Shown here: positions 6,264 through 13,084 of the stretch, piece by piece | Layout: each line of letters opens with the position of its first letter | Position numbering within the stretch: position 1 is the stretch's first letter | NCBI GenBank assembly: GCA_003223675.1 | Contig: QHVW01000345.1 | Span: 1-13,532 of the forward strand | Origin: Acidobacteriota bacterium | GTDB taxonomy: Bacteria; Acidobacteriota; Thermoanaerobaculia; Multivoradales; UBA5704 | Length of the DNA stretch: 13,532 nucleotides | Reading direction: 5' to 3' | Made by a program: the position numbers and the translations under genes | The notes under the pieces: model-generated | The model's database searches: none | Told to the model about the DNA's origin: nothing | Seen by the model: the letters and a program-made list of their open reading frames with translations, nothing else

Positions 6264-7166
6264 GTGCAAGGGGTGGGCCACCATTCGCACTCCCACTCCC
6301 ACGCGGGCGGGAGCCGCACGCGGATGATGTGGGTCCTCGGCCTGATCGTCCTCTACATGGTGGCCGAGGCCGTCGGCGGCTGGCTCACCGGGTCGCTGGC
6401 CCTGCTGGCTGACGCCGGGCACATGCTCTCCGATGCCGCGGCGCTGGGGCTCTCGGTCTTCGCCATGTCGATGGCGCGGCGCCCCCGCACCTCGCGGCGG
6501 ACCTACGGCTACCGCCGTCTGGAGATCCTGGCCGCGCTCGCCAACGGCGCGACCCTGGTGGCGATCTCGATCCTGGTGCTGATCGAGGCGGTCCGCCGGT
6601 TCTCCCGGCCCGAGGTGGTGGACGCGCCAGGGATGATCGGGATCGCCGCCGGCGGCCTGCTCGTCAACCTGGTGGCGCTGTGGATCCTGCACGAGGGGCG
6701 GGACGAGAGCCTGAACATGCGCGGCGCCTGGCTGCACGTGCTGACCGACGCCCTGGGCAGCGTGCAGGCGATCGTGGCCGGCGTCCTGATCTGGCGCTTC
6801 GGCTGGCAGTGGGCGGACCCGGTCGCCTCGGTGCTGATCGCCCTGCTGGTGATCTATTCGGCCTGGTCGCTCCTCCGGGAGGCCACCGGCGTGCTGATGG
6901 AGCACGCGCCGGCCCACATCGACGTCGACGAGGTCCAGGAGGCCATGGCGCAGGTGCCCGGGGTGCTGGAGGTCCACGACCTCCACGTCTGGACGATCAC
7001 CAGCGGCATGGAGTCCCTCTCCGCCCATGTGGTGGTGGAGGACCACCGTTTCGACTGCGACATCCTGGGCGAGATCCGCGCCAAGCTGCACGAGGGCTTC
7101 GGCATCCACCACATCACGGTGCAGATCGAGACCGCGGCCTTCGAGGAGCATCCGGCGCCCTGCTGA
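6264..7166 (+). CDS. Cation diffusion facilitator (zinc-type efflux, CzcD/ZitB-like)
   Basis: A proton-driven inner-membrane exporter of Zn(II) and similar metals. With the GTG start at 6264 it has 300 residues. A His-rich N-terminus 'GHHSHSHSH' precedes six predicted membrane segments. The metal site is formed by H53-x3-D57 in 'DAGHMLSDAAAL' and H158-x3-D162 in 'HVLTDALGS'; the His/Asp arrangement is typical of zinc-transporting members. The cytoplasmic C-terminal domain contains 'VLEVHDLHVWTITSGMESLS'. The frame is open back to 6210, but that would overlap the divergent gene; GTG 6264 sits 4-6 bases after a GGGAGGAG site (6252-6259). GTG 6273 is a possible alternative. Export of cobalt, cadmium or iron is not excluded. 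Confidence 0.88.
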   Translation: MQGVGHHSHSHSHAGGSRTRMMWVLGLIVLYMVAEAVGGWLTGSLALLADAGHMLSDAAALGLSVFAMSMARRPRTSRRTYGYRRLEILAALANGATLVAISILVLIEAVRRFSRPEVVDAPGMIGIAAGGLLVNLVALWILHEGRDESLNMRGAWLHVLTDALGSVQAIVAGVLIWRFGWQWADPVASVLIALLVIYSAWSLLREATGVLMEHAPAHIDVDEVQEAMAQVPGVLEVHDLHVWTITSGMESLSAHVVVEDHRFDCDILGEIRAKLHEGFGIHHITVQIETAAFEEHPAPC

Positions 7167-7291
7167 GCCTCCGATGTGCCGCCCGGCGGCTATACCCTGG
7201 AGGTGGATCGGCTCCCCGCCGCCTCCGTCCAGGCGCCGGCCGCGCGCTGACGCCGGCGGCATGCCCCTTGCTCTCCTGGAATCCTGAAGCC

Positions 7292-7311
7292 GGGACGGGT
7301 TCCCCCGTCCC
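7292..7311. repeat. GC-rich hairpin after the efflux gene
   Basis: GGGACGG (7292-7298) pairs with CCGTCCC (7305-7311) around a six-base loop, in the 175-bp gap between the efflux gene and the small hydrophilic gene. There is no T-tract, so it may be a weak or factor-assisted terminator for the efflux gene or a leader structure for the small gene, 31 bases before that gene's start codon. Confidence 0.4.
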
Positions 7312-7341
7312 ATCGCAGGAAACGACGCCAGGAGCCCATCG

Positions 7342-7551
7342 ATGAGCACACAGCAGAGCGGCAAGACCGGCATGGAGTCCGATTCGCAGAAGCAAGCCAA
7401 CACCCGGCACGGCTCCGATCCGGCGCCCGAGACCAGCCAGGTCCCGGGCGCTCACGGTTGGAAGGAGACGCCGACGACCGCGGCCGACAGCCAGGACCGC
7501 ATGCACGACGTCCCGCGCGGCAAAACCAGCAAGTCGTCGGGAAACGCCTAG
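7342..7551 (+). CDS. Small hydrophilic, probably disordered protein
   Basis: A 69-residue protein, starting 'MSTQQSGKTGMESDSQKQ', rich in Ser, Thr, Gly, Gln and Asp/Lys and with almost no hydrophobic residues, so probably intrinsically disordered and soluble. I do not recognise a family; the composition recalls hydrophilin-like stress proteins, which is only an analogy. The case for a real gene: AGGAG at 7330-7334 with a seven-base spacing to ATG; lower GC and different codon use from the neighbouring shadow frames; and a frame filling exactly the space to the convergent gene. Its TAG stop (7549-7551) shares the tetramer CTAG with the TAG stop of ogt on the other strand. Confidence 0.6.
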   Translation: MSTQQSGKTGMESDSQKQANTRHGSDPAPETSQVPGAHGWKETPTTAADSQDRMHDVPRGKTSKSSGNA

Positions 7552-8057
7552 AAGGGCAGGCGCCGGCCCTCGATCTCCAGCAGCCGGGACTTGGCCTCCA
7601 GGCCGCCGCCGAAGCCGGTGAGCGAGCCGTCGGAGCCGATCACCCGGTGGCAGGGGACGACGATCGGGATGGGGTTGGCGCCGTTGGCCCGCCCCACGGC
7701 CCGGGCGGCGCCGGGACGGCCGATCGCCTGGGCAATTTCGCCATAGCTGCGGGTCTCGCCGAATGGGATCTTGCGCAGCTCGTCCCAGACCGAGCGCTCG
7801 AAGGGGGTCCCCTCGGGGGCCAGCCGGAGGTCGAAATCCCGGCGCTCGCCCGCGAAGTACTCCGCGAGCTGGCGGCGGAGCTCGGCCGTGCGGCCGGGGT
7901 CCTCGACGACGTCGATCCCCGCGTCCAGCATCCGCTCCGTGATCCTCTGCGATTCGCGCCCCTTGGCGAATTCGATGCGGACCACCGCTCCAGTCTCGTC
8001 GACGACGCAGAGGAGGGGGCCGCAGGGGCTGTCCATGGTGGTGGTGTAGTAGGTCAT
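7548..8057 (-). CDS. ogt: Methylated-DNA--protein-cysteine methyltransferase
   Basis: A 169-residue suicide repair protein that removes the methyl group from O6-methylguanine (and O4-methylthymine) by transfer to its own cysteine. The active site 'IVVPCHRVIG' puts the acceptor at Cys136, preceded by 'ERSVWDELRKIPFGETRSYG' and the recognition stretch 'AIGRPGAARAVGRANGANPI'. Size and layout (N-terminal ribonuclease-H-like domain, C-terminal HTH domain) are normal for Ogt. The start at ATG 8057 has an AAGGAT site nine bases ahead, inside the end of the upstream gene. That gene's stop is 5 bp away, so the two form an operon. The same frame stays open far upstream (to 9401), but that stretch is a shadow of the alkA-type gene, not part of this protein. 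Confidence 0.93.
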   Translation of the reverse strand: MTYYTTTMDSPCGPLLCVVDETGAVVRIEFAKGRESQRITERMLDAGIDVVEDPGRTAELRRQLAEYFAGERRDFDLRLAPEGTPFERSVWDELRKIPFGETRSYGEIAQAIGRPGAARAVGRANGANPIPIVVPCHRVIGSDGSLTGFGGGLEAKSRLLEIEGRRLPF

Positions 8058-8062
8058 GGTTT

Positions 8063-9499
8063 TCAATCCTTCAGGGTTTGCCAGAGGTGGAAGGTGGCCC
8101 AGCTCCGGTAGGGAGCGAAGGCCTGCATCAGCTCCCGGGTCTCCTCCGGGCCCGGCCGGGCGGGGAGGTCGAAGAACCTCTCCAGCCCCCGCACGAGCCC
8201 GGCGTCGCCCACCGGGAGGCAATCCTCGAAACCGAAGCAGCGCATCATCAGGTAGTGGGCGGACCACGGCCCCAGCCCCCGCACGGCGAGCAGCTCCGAC
8301 TCCATGCGCACGGCCGAGCTCGTCCCCAGGCGGTCGAGCGCCAGCCCGCCCGCGGTGATGAGGCGGGCGGCGCCGATCAGGTACTCGGCCTTGCGGCGTG
8401 AGAACTGCTCGGGGACCAGGTCCTCGATCTCCAGGTTGGCCACCGCTTCGGCGCTGGGAGGGGTGTAGAGCCCATTCCCCGCCGGGGTGCCGGTGCGCCG
8501 CACCAGGCGCTCGCGCAGGGTGAAGGCGAAGGAGAGCGTGATCTGCTGGCCCACGATCACCCAGGCGAGAGCGTCGAACGGGTCCGGCACCTGGGGAATG
8601 CGGAGCCCCCGCCGCCTCTCGATCAGCGGCGTGAGCTTCGGGGAGGCCTCCATCTTCCGCTCGAAGGGTGCGGGATCGCGGTGGAGGCCCAACAGGCGGA
8701 GGAGATGGGCGTGGGCCCGCGCCGCCGCGTCCGCCGGCAGGGGGCCGGGGGCCTCGATCGACGCGCGGACTGTGCCGGAGCCGATCTCGGCCCGCAACAC
8801 CGCGGGAGCGCCGCCGAGCCGTACACCCGTCGCCAGACTCTTCCCCCGCACCTGCATGGTGAGGCTCCCGGCGTCCCGCCCCAGATACTCCAGGGCGGGC
8901 GCCGTCGAGTAGGAGTGGGGGAGGGTGAGCCGGAATTCGGAGGCTCCGAGCAGCCGCCGGTAGGCCGCCGGGGTCATCGCCGCCAGCCGCCGGAAGTTCT
9001 CGTTGAAGGTGGAGAGCCCCTCGTAGCCGACCTCGAAGGCCACGTCCGCCACCGGGCGGTCCGTGGTCAGCAGCAGCCGTTGGGCGGCCTCCACCCGCGC
9101 CCGGCCCAGGACCTGGGCGGGGGTGGCGTGGAAGTGGAAGCGAAACAGCTCGTGGAGCTTCGAGGAGCCGAGACCGGAGACCCGCTCCAGGTCCTCGACC
9201 CCGGCGAAGGCCGCGGGGTCCCGCCGCACCCGTTCGGTCAGCGTCTCCACGATCTCCTGGTCCGGGTCGTAGCGCTGGTAGAAGTCGTCCGGCCGGCAGC
9301 GTTTGCAGGGGCGCAGCCCGGCCCGTAAAGCCGACTCGGGGTTGTCGAAAAAGCGTACGTTCTCCGGTTTCGGCTTGCGTGCCCGGCAGGAGGGGAGACA
9401 ATAGATGCCGGTGGTGAGCACGCCGATCAAAAAGCGCCCGTTGTACGCGGGGTCGCTCGCCAGCATACGGTCGATCATGCGTTCGCGTGCCAGTGCCAT
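8063..9499 (-). CDS. alkA: Ada-like sensor / AraC HTH / AlkA glycosylase fusion
   Basis: A 478-residue three-part DNA-alkylation repair protein. Residues 1-75 match the Ada N-terminal zinc domain: Cys34, 38, 65 and 68 have the 4-27-3 spacing of E. coli Ada Cys38/42/69/72, so Cys34 should accept methyl groups from phosphotriesters. Residues about 84-185 are an AraC-type helix-turn-helix ('GLGSSKLHELFRFHFHATPA', 'ADVAFEVGYEGLSTFNENFR'). Residues 190-300 fit AlkA_N. Residues 310-475 are the HhH-GPD glycosylase domain with 'VRGLGPWSAHYL' and catalytic Asp432 in 'LPVGDAGL', which excises 3-methyladenine and related bases. ogt follows by 5 bp. ATG 9499 was chosen over 9535 and 9478 because a TATATT box ends seven bases before it; there is no good ribosome site, so a leaderless start is likely. 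Autoregulation as in Ada is inferred. Confidence 0.9.
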   Translation of the reverse strand: MALARERMIDRMLASDPAYNGRFLIGVLTTGIYCLPSCRARKPKPENVRFFDNPESALRAGLRPCKRCRPDDFYQRYDPDQEIVETLTERVRRDPAAFAGVEDLERVSGLGSSKLHELFRFHFHATPAQVLGRARVEAAQRLLLTTDRPVADVAFEVGYEGLSTFNENFRRLAAMTPAAYRRLLGASEFRLTLPHSYSTAPALEYLGRDAGSLTMQVRGKSLATGVRLGGAPAVLRAEIGSGTVRASIEAPGPLPADAAARAHAHLLRLLGLHRDPAPFERKMEASPKLTPLIERRRGLRIPQVPDPFDALAWVIVGQQITLSFAFTLRERLVRRTGTPAGNGLYTPPSAEAVANLEIEDLVPEQFSRRKAEYLIGAARLITAGGLALDRLGTSSAVRMESELLAVRGLGPWSAHYLMMRCFGFEDCLPVGDAGLVRGLERFFDLPARPGPEETRELMQAFAPYRSWATFHLWQTLKD

Positions 9500-9505
9500 G
9501 GCGTG

Positions 9506-9511
9506 AATATA
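9506..9511 (-). promoter_or_regulatory. -10 box (TATATT) placed for a leaderless alkA-type transcript
   Basis: Reading the minus strand, TATATT ends six bases before the A of ATG 9499, the spacing from a -10 box to a transcription start. No Shine-Dalgarno sequence precedes the codon. The -35 match at the expected place (TGGATC, 9534-9529) is poor, which would suit an activator-dependent promoter. Confidence 0.45.
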
Positions 9512-9584
9512 GCCCTCTCGGAGGAGCCGATCCACCGGATTTCTCCGCCGGAATTTCGCCCAGTGAAGAAATGCCGGTTCCCGC

Positions 9585-9590
9585 TACAAT
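9585..9590 (+). promoter_or_regulatory. -10 box (TACAAT) placed for a leaderless rnd transcript
   Basis: TACAAT lies eight bases before ATG 9599 and there is no ribosome site in the gap, so transcription probably starts at or one base before the start codon. A weak -35 candidate GTGAAG lies at 9563-9568, with a 16-base spacer. Confidence 0.5.
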
Positions 9591-9598
9591 CCCCGCCC

Positions 9599-10744
9599 AT
9601 GACGAGCGATCCGCGCGGCTACACCCCCATCCGGACCGACGCCGGCCTGGCTTCGGCGGCGAAGCGCTGGGCCGCGGCGCCGGTGCTGGGGCTCGACACC
9701 GAGTTCGTCCGCACCAACACCTTCTACCACCGCCTGGGGCTGATCCAGGTCGCGGACGGCGAGACCTCCTGGCTGGTCGATCCGCTGGCGGCGCGCGATC
9801 TTTCGCTCCTGGCCGCGGTCTTCCGCTCTCCCGGCGTCAAGGTGCTGCACTCGGCGAGCGAGGACATCGAGGTCTTCTACCGCGCCCTCGGCGTGCTCCC
9901 GGAGCCGCTCTTCGACACCCAGATCGCCGGAGCCCTGGCGGGCGCCGGCGCCTTCCTGAGCTACCAGAAGCTGGTGGCGGCCTATCTCGGCGTCGAGCTG
10001 GCCAAGGAGGAGACCCGCACCGACTGGCTCGCCCGCCCGCTCTCCACCGGGCAGCTCGCCTACGCCGCCGAGGACGTGGCCTACCTCGTCCCCCTCTACG
10101 AGCGGCTGACGGCCGATCTGAAGGCCCTCGGGCGGCTCGACTGGGTGCTGGAGGACTCCGCGGCCCTGCTCGACACCTCCCGCTTCCAGGAGGACGACGA
10201 GTCCGCCTATCTCCGCATCAAGGGGGCCGGCCGGCTCGACCGCCGGCAGCTCGCCGCCCTCCAGACCCTGTCCTCCTGGCGCGAGAAGGAGGCGCGGCGG
10301 CGCGATCTGCCGCGCAACTTCGTGCTGAAGGAGGGGCTGCTGCTCGACCTAGCCGTCCGCCGGCCGAAGGAGGAGCGCGACCTCAAGCGCCTCCCCTCCT
10401 TCGACGCCCGGCAGGCCGCGCGCGACGGCGCCACCTGGCTGCGGCTCCTGGAGCAGGCGGGGGAGCGGCCGGAGTCCGAGCTGCCGCCGCGGATCACGGG
10501 CAAGCCCTTCTCGCCGGCCGCCCGCGCGGTCGAGACCCGCCTGCGCGACAAGGTGCGGGAGCGGGCCGCGGAGCTCAACGTCCCCCCCGAGATCCTCGCC
10601 CCCCGCCGCGCCCTGGAGGCCCTGCTCCGGCTCAACCTGGGAAGGCCCGATCCCCGGCTCCCCCGCGAGCTCGAGGGGTGGCGCCGCCGGGCCATCGGCG
10701 AGGACCTCCTGCGCGAGGCGCGGTCGGGTGTCCCCTCCGGATAG
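9599..10744 (+). CDS. rnd: Ribonuclease D
   Basis: A 381-residue 3'-5' exoribonuclease of the DEDDy family, acting in the cytosol on tRNA and other structured RNA 3' ends. The exonuclease motifs are all visible: Exo I 'GLDTEF' (D33, E35), Exo II 'HSASEDIEVF' (D89) and Exo III 'YAAEDVAYL' (Y155, D159). After 'RIKGAG' an HRDC domain (about 207-290) follows with 'WREKEARRRDLPRNFVLKE'. A second HRDC-like C-terminal part follows, as in E. coli RNase D, so the length is normal. ATG 9599 is preferred over the upstream GTG at 9503, which would add 32 residues unlike the family and overlap the divergent promoter. It is divergent from the alkA-type gene with a 99-bp gap and is followed 68 bp later by an XRE regulator. 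Confidence 0.92.
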   Translation: MTSDPRGYTPIRTDAGLASAAKRWAAAPVLGLDTEFVRTNTFYHRLGLIQVADGETSWLVDPLAARDLSLLAAVFRSPGVKVLHSASEDIEVFYRALGVLPEPLFDTQIAGALAGAGAFLSYQKLVAAYLGVELAKEETRTDWLARPLSTGQLAYAAEDVAYLVPLYERLTADLKALGRLDWVLEDSAALLDTSRFQEDDESAYLRIKGAGRLDRRQLAALQTLSSWREKEARRRDLPRNFVLKEGLLLDLAVRRPKEERDLKRLPSFDARQAARDGATWLRLLEQAGERPESELPPRITGKPFSPAARAVETRLRDKVRERAAELNVPPEILAPRRALEALLRLNLGRPDPRLPRELEGWRRRAIGEDLLREARSGVPSG

Positions 10745-10778
10745 CCCTTCTTCCCGACATTTGGCTGCCTGTACCTCT

Positions 10779-10806
10779 TTGGCAGAATTCAGTGTTGTAG
10801 TAGGCT
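10779..10806 (+). promoter_or_regulatory. Promoter of the XRE regulator gene, leaderless geometry
   Basis: TTGGCA (10779-10784), a 16-base spacer, then TAGGCT (10801-10806), which ends six bases before ATG 10813. No ribosome site precedes the start. The local drop in GC from about 10755 supports a promoter region. The start of RNA is expected at or next to the A of the start codon. Confidence 0.55.
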
Positions 10807-10812
10807 CAAGGC

Positions 10813-11307
10813 ATGAATATTGATGACGAGGTGCGGCGGGCGACGAAGTTGCTGGAAACGGTCATGCAGGCGGCGGGCTTGACGCGGAAGGACCTCGACC
10901 AGCGGCTGGGGGCCGGGCCGGGGTACGTCAGCCAGGTCCTCACCGGGCGGATGGAGCTCAAATTCCGCCACGTCCTGTCGATCCTGAGGGCATTGGAGGT
11001 GGAGCCGAGCATCTTCTTCCAGACCCTGTATCCGGAGAACCGGCCTTCGACGGATACGGTGGTGATGGAGGAGTTCCTGCGCCGGTTCCAGAAGCTCGGC
11101 TTCGGCCCCCCGGCGGCCCCGCCGGCGGCACCGGCCCTCGCCCCCCAGGACCTGGAGCGGATGATCCAGAACGCGGTCCGCGCCGCCATGAGCGGGGCCA
11201 CCGGGGAACCCGCCGCGCCGGGAGAGCCGGCGCCTGTACCTGAAAACACGAAGCCCCGGGGTGGACGGAAACCCCGGGGCGGCGGCAGGGAGCCGGACAA
11301 GGGCTAG
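10813..11307 (+). CDS. XRE (Cro/CI)-family HTH transcriptional regulator
   Basis: A 164-residue putative DNA-binding regulator. Residues about 10-70 form a Cro/CI-type helix-turn-helix: 'AGLTRKDLDQRLGAGPGYVS' carries the turn and the first part of the recognition helix, and 'FRHVLSILRALEVEPSIFF' the closing helices. Residues 85-130 include an Ala/Pro-rich linker and a short helix 'LERMIQNAVRAAMSG' that could mediate oligomerisation. The tail 'KPRGGRKPRGGGREPDKG' is basic and is encoded by a perfect inverted repeat (11253-11280). Target genes are unknown. Its TAG stop overlaps the TAG stop of the convergent TPR gene inside one CTAG. No Shine-Dalgarno precedes the start, and the promoter just upstream implies leaderless translation. 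Confidence 0.82.
   Translation: MNIDDEVRRATKLLETVMQAAGLTRKDLDQRLGAGPGYVSQVLTGRMELKFRHVLSILRALEVEPSIFFQTLYPENRPSTDTVVMEEFLRRFQKLGFGPPAAPPAAPALAPQDLERMIQNAVRAAMSGATGEPAAPGEPAPVPENTKPRGGRKPRGGGREPDKG
11253..11280. terminator. Perfect 10-bp hairpin inside the 3' end of the XRE gene
   Basis: GCCCCGGGGT (11253-11262) is the exact reverse complement of ACCCCGGGGC (11271-11280), with an eight-base loop. Each arm also contains the self-complementary CCCCGGGG. It lies within codons for the basic tail of the regulator, ending 27 bases before the shared stops of two convergent genes, so it could stop transcription arriving from either side. There is no T-tract on either strand, so intrinsic termination is uncertain. 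Confidence 0.5.
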
Positions 11308-12668
11308 GCCAGAATGCGCTCTTTATAGCGCTGCGAGCTCAGGATCTCGGCACCTGCGGTGCGAAGGAGAGCCTCCGTCAACTGGCTCTTCTTGAGGGCC
11401 TCATGCACGACGAGCAGCGTGCCGATCACCTCGCGCTGGAAGCCGAAAGAGCGGAAGGCCCCGATCGTGCCCTCGATCAGCGGCGCGATCTCCGCGTTCC
11501 GGCCGGCCCGGAGGTAGAGAATCGCCAGATCGATGGACACCAGCGCCACGTAGGCGGGCAGCCCGACTTCCTCATAGCTCGCCAGCGCTTCGTGGAAGAG
11601 CTGCTCGGCGCGCTCTTCCTCCCCGAGCGCGGCGGCGATGCGGCCTTCCAGCCAGACGCACTTGAGGGCGTCGATCCGCTCGATCTGGGCCGAGAAGAAC
11701 GCCTGGCTGAGCCGGAACAGCGACCGGGCCTGGTTGGCCTTCCCACATTCCACGAGGGACCAGATCAGGTTGAGCACACCGGTCATGACGAGCCGGGGAT
11801 CCCGCGCGGCGTCGATCATGGCGAGCCCCTGCGTGAGGAATGGAATTCCCTCTTCGGCCCGCAGGGCGTTGATCAGCGAGAAGCCCTTGCTGATCAGGGC
11901 GCTTCCCTCCAAGTGCCGGTCCCCCGTTTTCGCATAGATGGCGTAGACCGCGTCGCGAAGCCGCAGGGCTTCGTCATAGCGGCGCTGGTCGGTGTAGAGA
12001 GACGCCGTCAGATCCATGAGATAGGCGAGGAGCCTGGGATCGCCGGTTCCCCGGCCAGCCCGATCCACGGCGGCGGACAGGGTGTCCTCGGCGGTCGCGA
12101 AGTCGTCCACGATCCGCTGGGAGTTGCCGAGCTCCGCGAGCGCGTACGCCTGGAGATCGATAAGAGCGGCCCTCCCGGACGAGCGTGGGCTCAACCTCTC
12201 CGATAGGGTGACCGCCAGCCTCGCGGTCAGGACCATCGACTCCGGATCGGTGTAGCGAAGAGCGCGGCACCTCTCGATCAACCATTCGCAGCGGGCCCAA
12301 TCCCGCTCCGTGGCGTCGGCCTCCAGAGCCGGAGGCCGCGGGGCGACCGCTTCCTTGAGGGCCGGCGCGGCGGTGGCCCGGCGCCCTTCCACCGCCTGGG
12401 CCGAGGCGTACCGGCGAGCCGACGCGAAGGCCTTGAACAGGGGGAAGTCATACTCGTTTCCGGAGAGCTCAGACGAGGGCTCGGGGAGCTGTGAAGGGGC
12501 ACCGAGCATCACGGAGGCCAGCGGCTCCAGCTTCCTCTGGCACTCGGTGCAGCCATGGATCAGGTGGGCCAGAACGGGCGCGGCCTGACGTGGAGACATC
12601 TCCCCGAGCAGAAAGCGATCGAGCTCTGCGGGGCTGGGGTGATGTCCGCGGCGATCTCCCTCATCCAT
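11304..12668 (-). CDS. Zinc-finger plus TPR-repeat protein
   Basis: A 454-residue soluble protein. The N-terminus 'HPSPAELDRFLLGEMSPRQA' followed by 'HLIHGCTEC' (H35-x4-C40-x2-C43) resembles the zinc-binding element of anti-sigma factors. After a variable linker (55-120), residues about 125-450 are all-helical with TPR-like pairs, for example 'LMDLTASLYTDQRRYDEALR', 'ALGEEERAEQLFHEALASYE' and 'SIDLAILYLRAGRNAEIAPL'. There is no membrane segment, unlike classical membrane anti-sigma factors, so it probably acts in the cytosol as a protein-interaction scaffold. Proteins of this layout are, to my knowledge, common in acidobacteria beside ECF sigma factors, but no sigma factor is in view. ATG 12668 has a GGGAGGG site five bases ahead (12674-12680); the frame's earlier ATG at 12737 lacks one. 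The small secreted peptide gene lies 92 bp upstream on the same strand. Confidence 0.8.
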   Translation of the reverse strand: MDEGDRRGHHPSPAELDRFLLGEMSPRQAAPVLAHLIHGCTECQRKLEPLASVMLGAPSQLPEPSSELSGNEYDFPLFKAFASARRYASAQAVEGRRATAAPALKEAVAPRPPALEADATERDWARCEWLIERCRALRYTDPESMVLTARLAVTLSERLSPRSSGRAALIDLQAYALAELGNSQRIVDDFATAEDTLSAAVDRAGRGTGDPRLLAYLMDLTASLYTDQRRYDEALRLRDAVYAIYAKTGDRHLEGSALISKGFSLINALRAEEGIPFLTQGLAMIDAARDPRLVMTGVLNLIWSLVECGKANQARSLFRLSQAFFSAQIERIDALKCVWLEGRIAAALGEEERAEQLFHEALASYEEVGLPAYVALVSIDLAILYLRAGRNAEIAPLIEGTIGAFRSFGFQREVIGTLLVVHEALKKSQLTEALLRTAGAEILSSQRYKERILA

Positions 12669-12760
12669 TGGAAACCCTCCCACATAAGACAGATGTCCCG
12701 TAATTGTCGCACACTTTCCGTCTACGCAAAACGGCAACTACGCGAAAATTCAGCCGAGCC

Positions 12761-13057
12761 TCAGGAGTGGCCATTGGGATCTACCCCAATACTGGCTTCC
12801 GAAGTGGCGTTGGCCAGGCCATTGGTCGGCAACACGGAGGAGGAGGTCGTCGTCTCCTTGGCTCGACCCTCCGCCCCTGCCGGCGAGGCGCCACCGAATA
12901 GGTTGCCGATCCAGATCAGGATTCCGTCCAAGAGACTGGGAGCGGTCGCGGGAGCCTTGGCCGAATGCCGGGGAGCGGCCGCGGCCGCGGGCAGGGCAAG
13001 GCAGAGGACCGCCAAGAGGGCCACGGCGGCCAGACGACGGGCGAAGGGTCGCGACAT
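12761..13057 (-). CDS. Small secreted peptide with amphipathic segment
   Basis: A 98-residue protein with a Sec signal peptide (basic 'MSRPFARRLA', hydrophobic 'AVALLAVLCLALPAAAAA', cleavage near residue 28). A short hydrophobic segment 'LLDGILIWIGNLFGG' (42-56) follows, then a Ser/Thr-rich polar tail ending 'GVDPNGHS'. I do not recognise a named family; I recall similar short exported proteins ending in a DPNG-like motif beside zinc-finger/TPR genes in acidobacteria, which I cannot verify here. The start at 13057 is preceded by AGGAGGG about eight bases upstream, while the in-frame ATG at 13102 lacks a site. It is upstream of the TPR gene on the same strand and may share its transcript. A long structured leader precedes it. 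Confidence 0.65.
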   Translation of the reverse strand: MSRPFARRLAAVALLAVLCLALPAAAAAPRHSAKAPATAPSLLDGILIWIGNLFGGASPAGAEGRAKETTTSSSVLPTNGLANATSEASIGVDPNGHS

Positions 13058-13084
13058 CGAACCATCCCTCCTAGGGGAAGCGGC

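Noticed and set aside
6249..7403. 384-codon minus-strand frame opposite the cation efflux gene
   Set aside because: Composition typical of antisense GC-rich DNA, while the plus strand has intact HxxxD transporter motifs.
7548..9401. Single 617-residue protein ending in Ogt
   Set aside because: The first ~450 residues are the out-of-frame reading of the Ada/AraC/AlkA gene. Ogt has its own ATG and ribosome site at 8057.
11403..12206. 267-codon plus-strand frame opposite the TPR gene
   Set aside because: His/Gln/Arg-rich antisense reading of TPR helices; no ribosome site and no family features.
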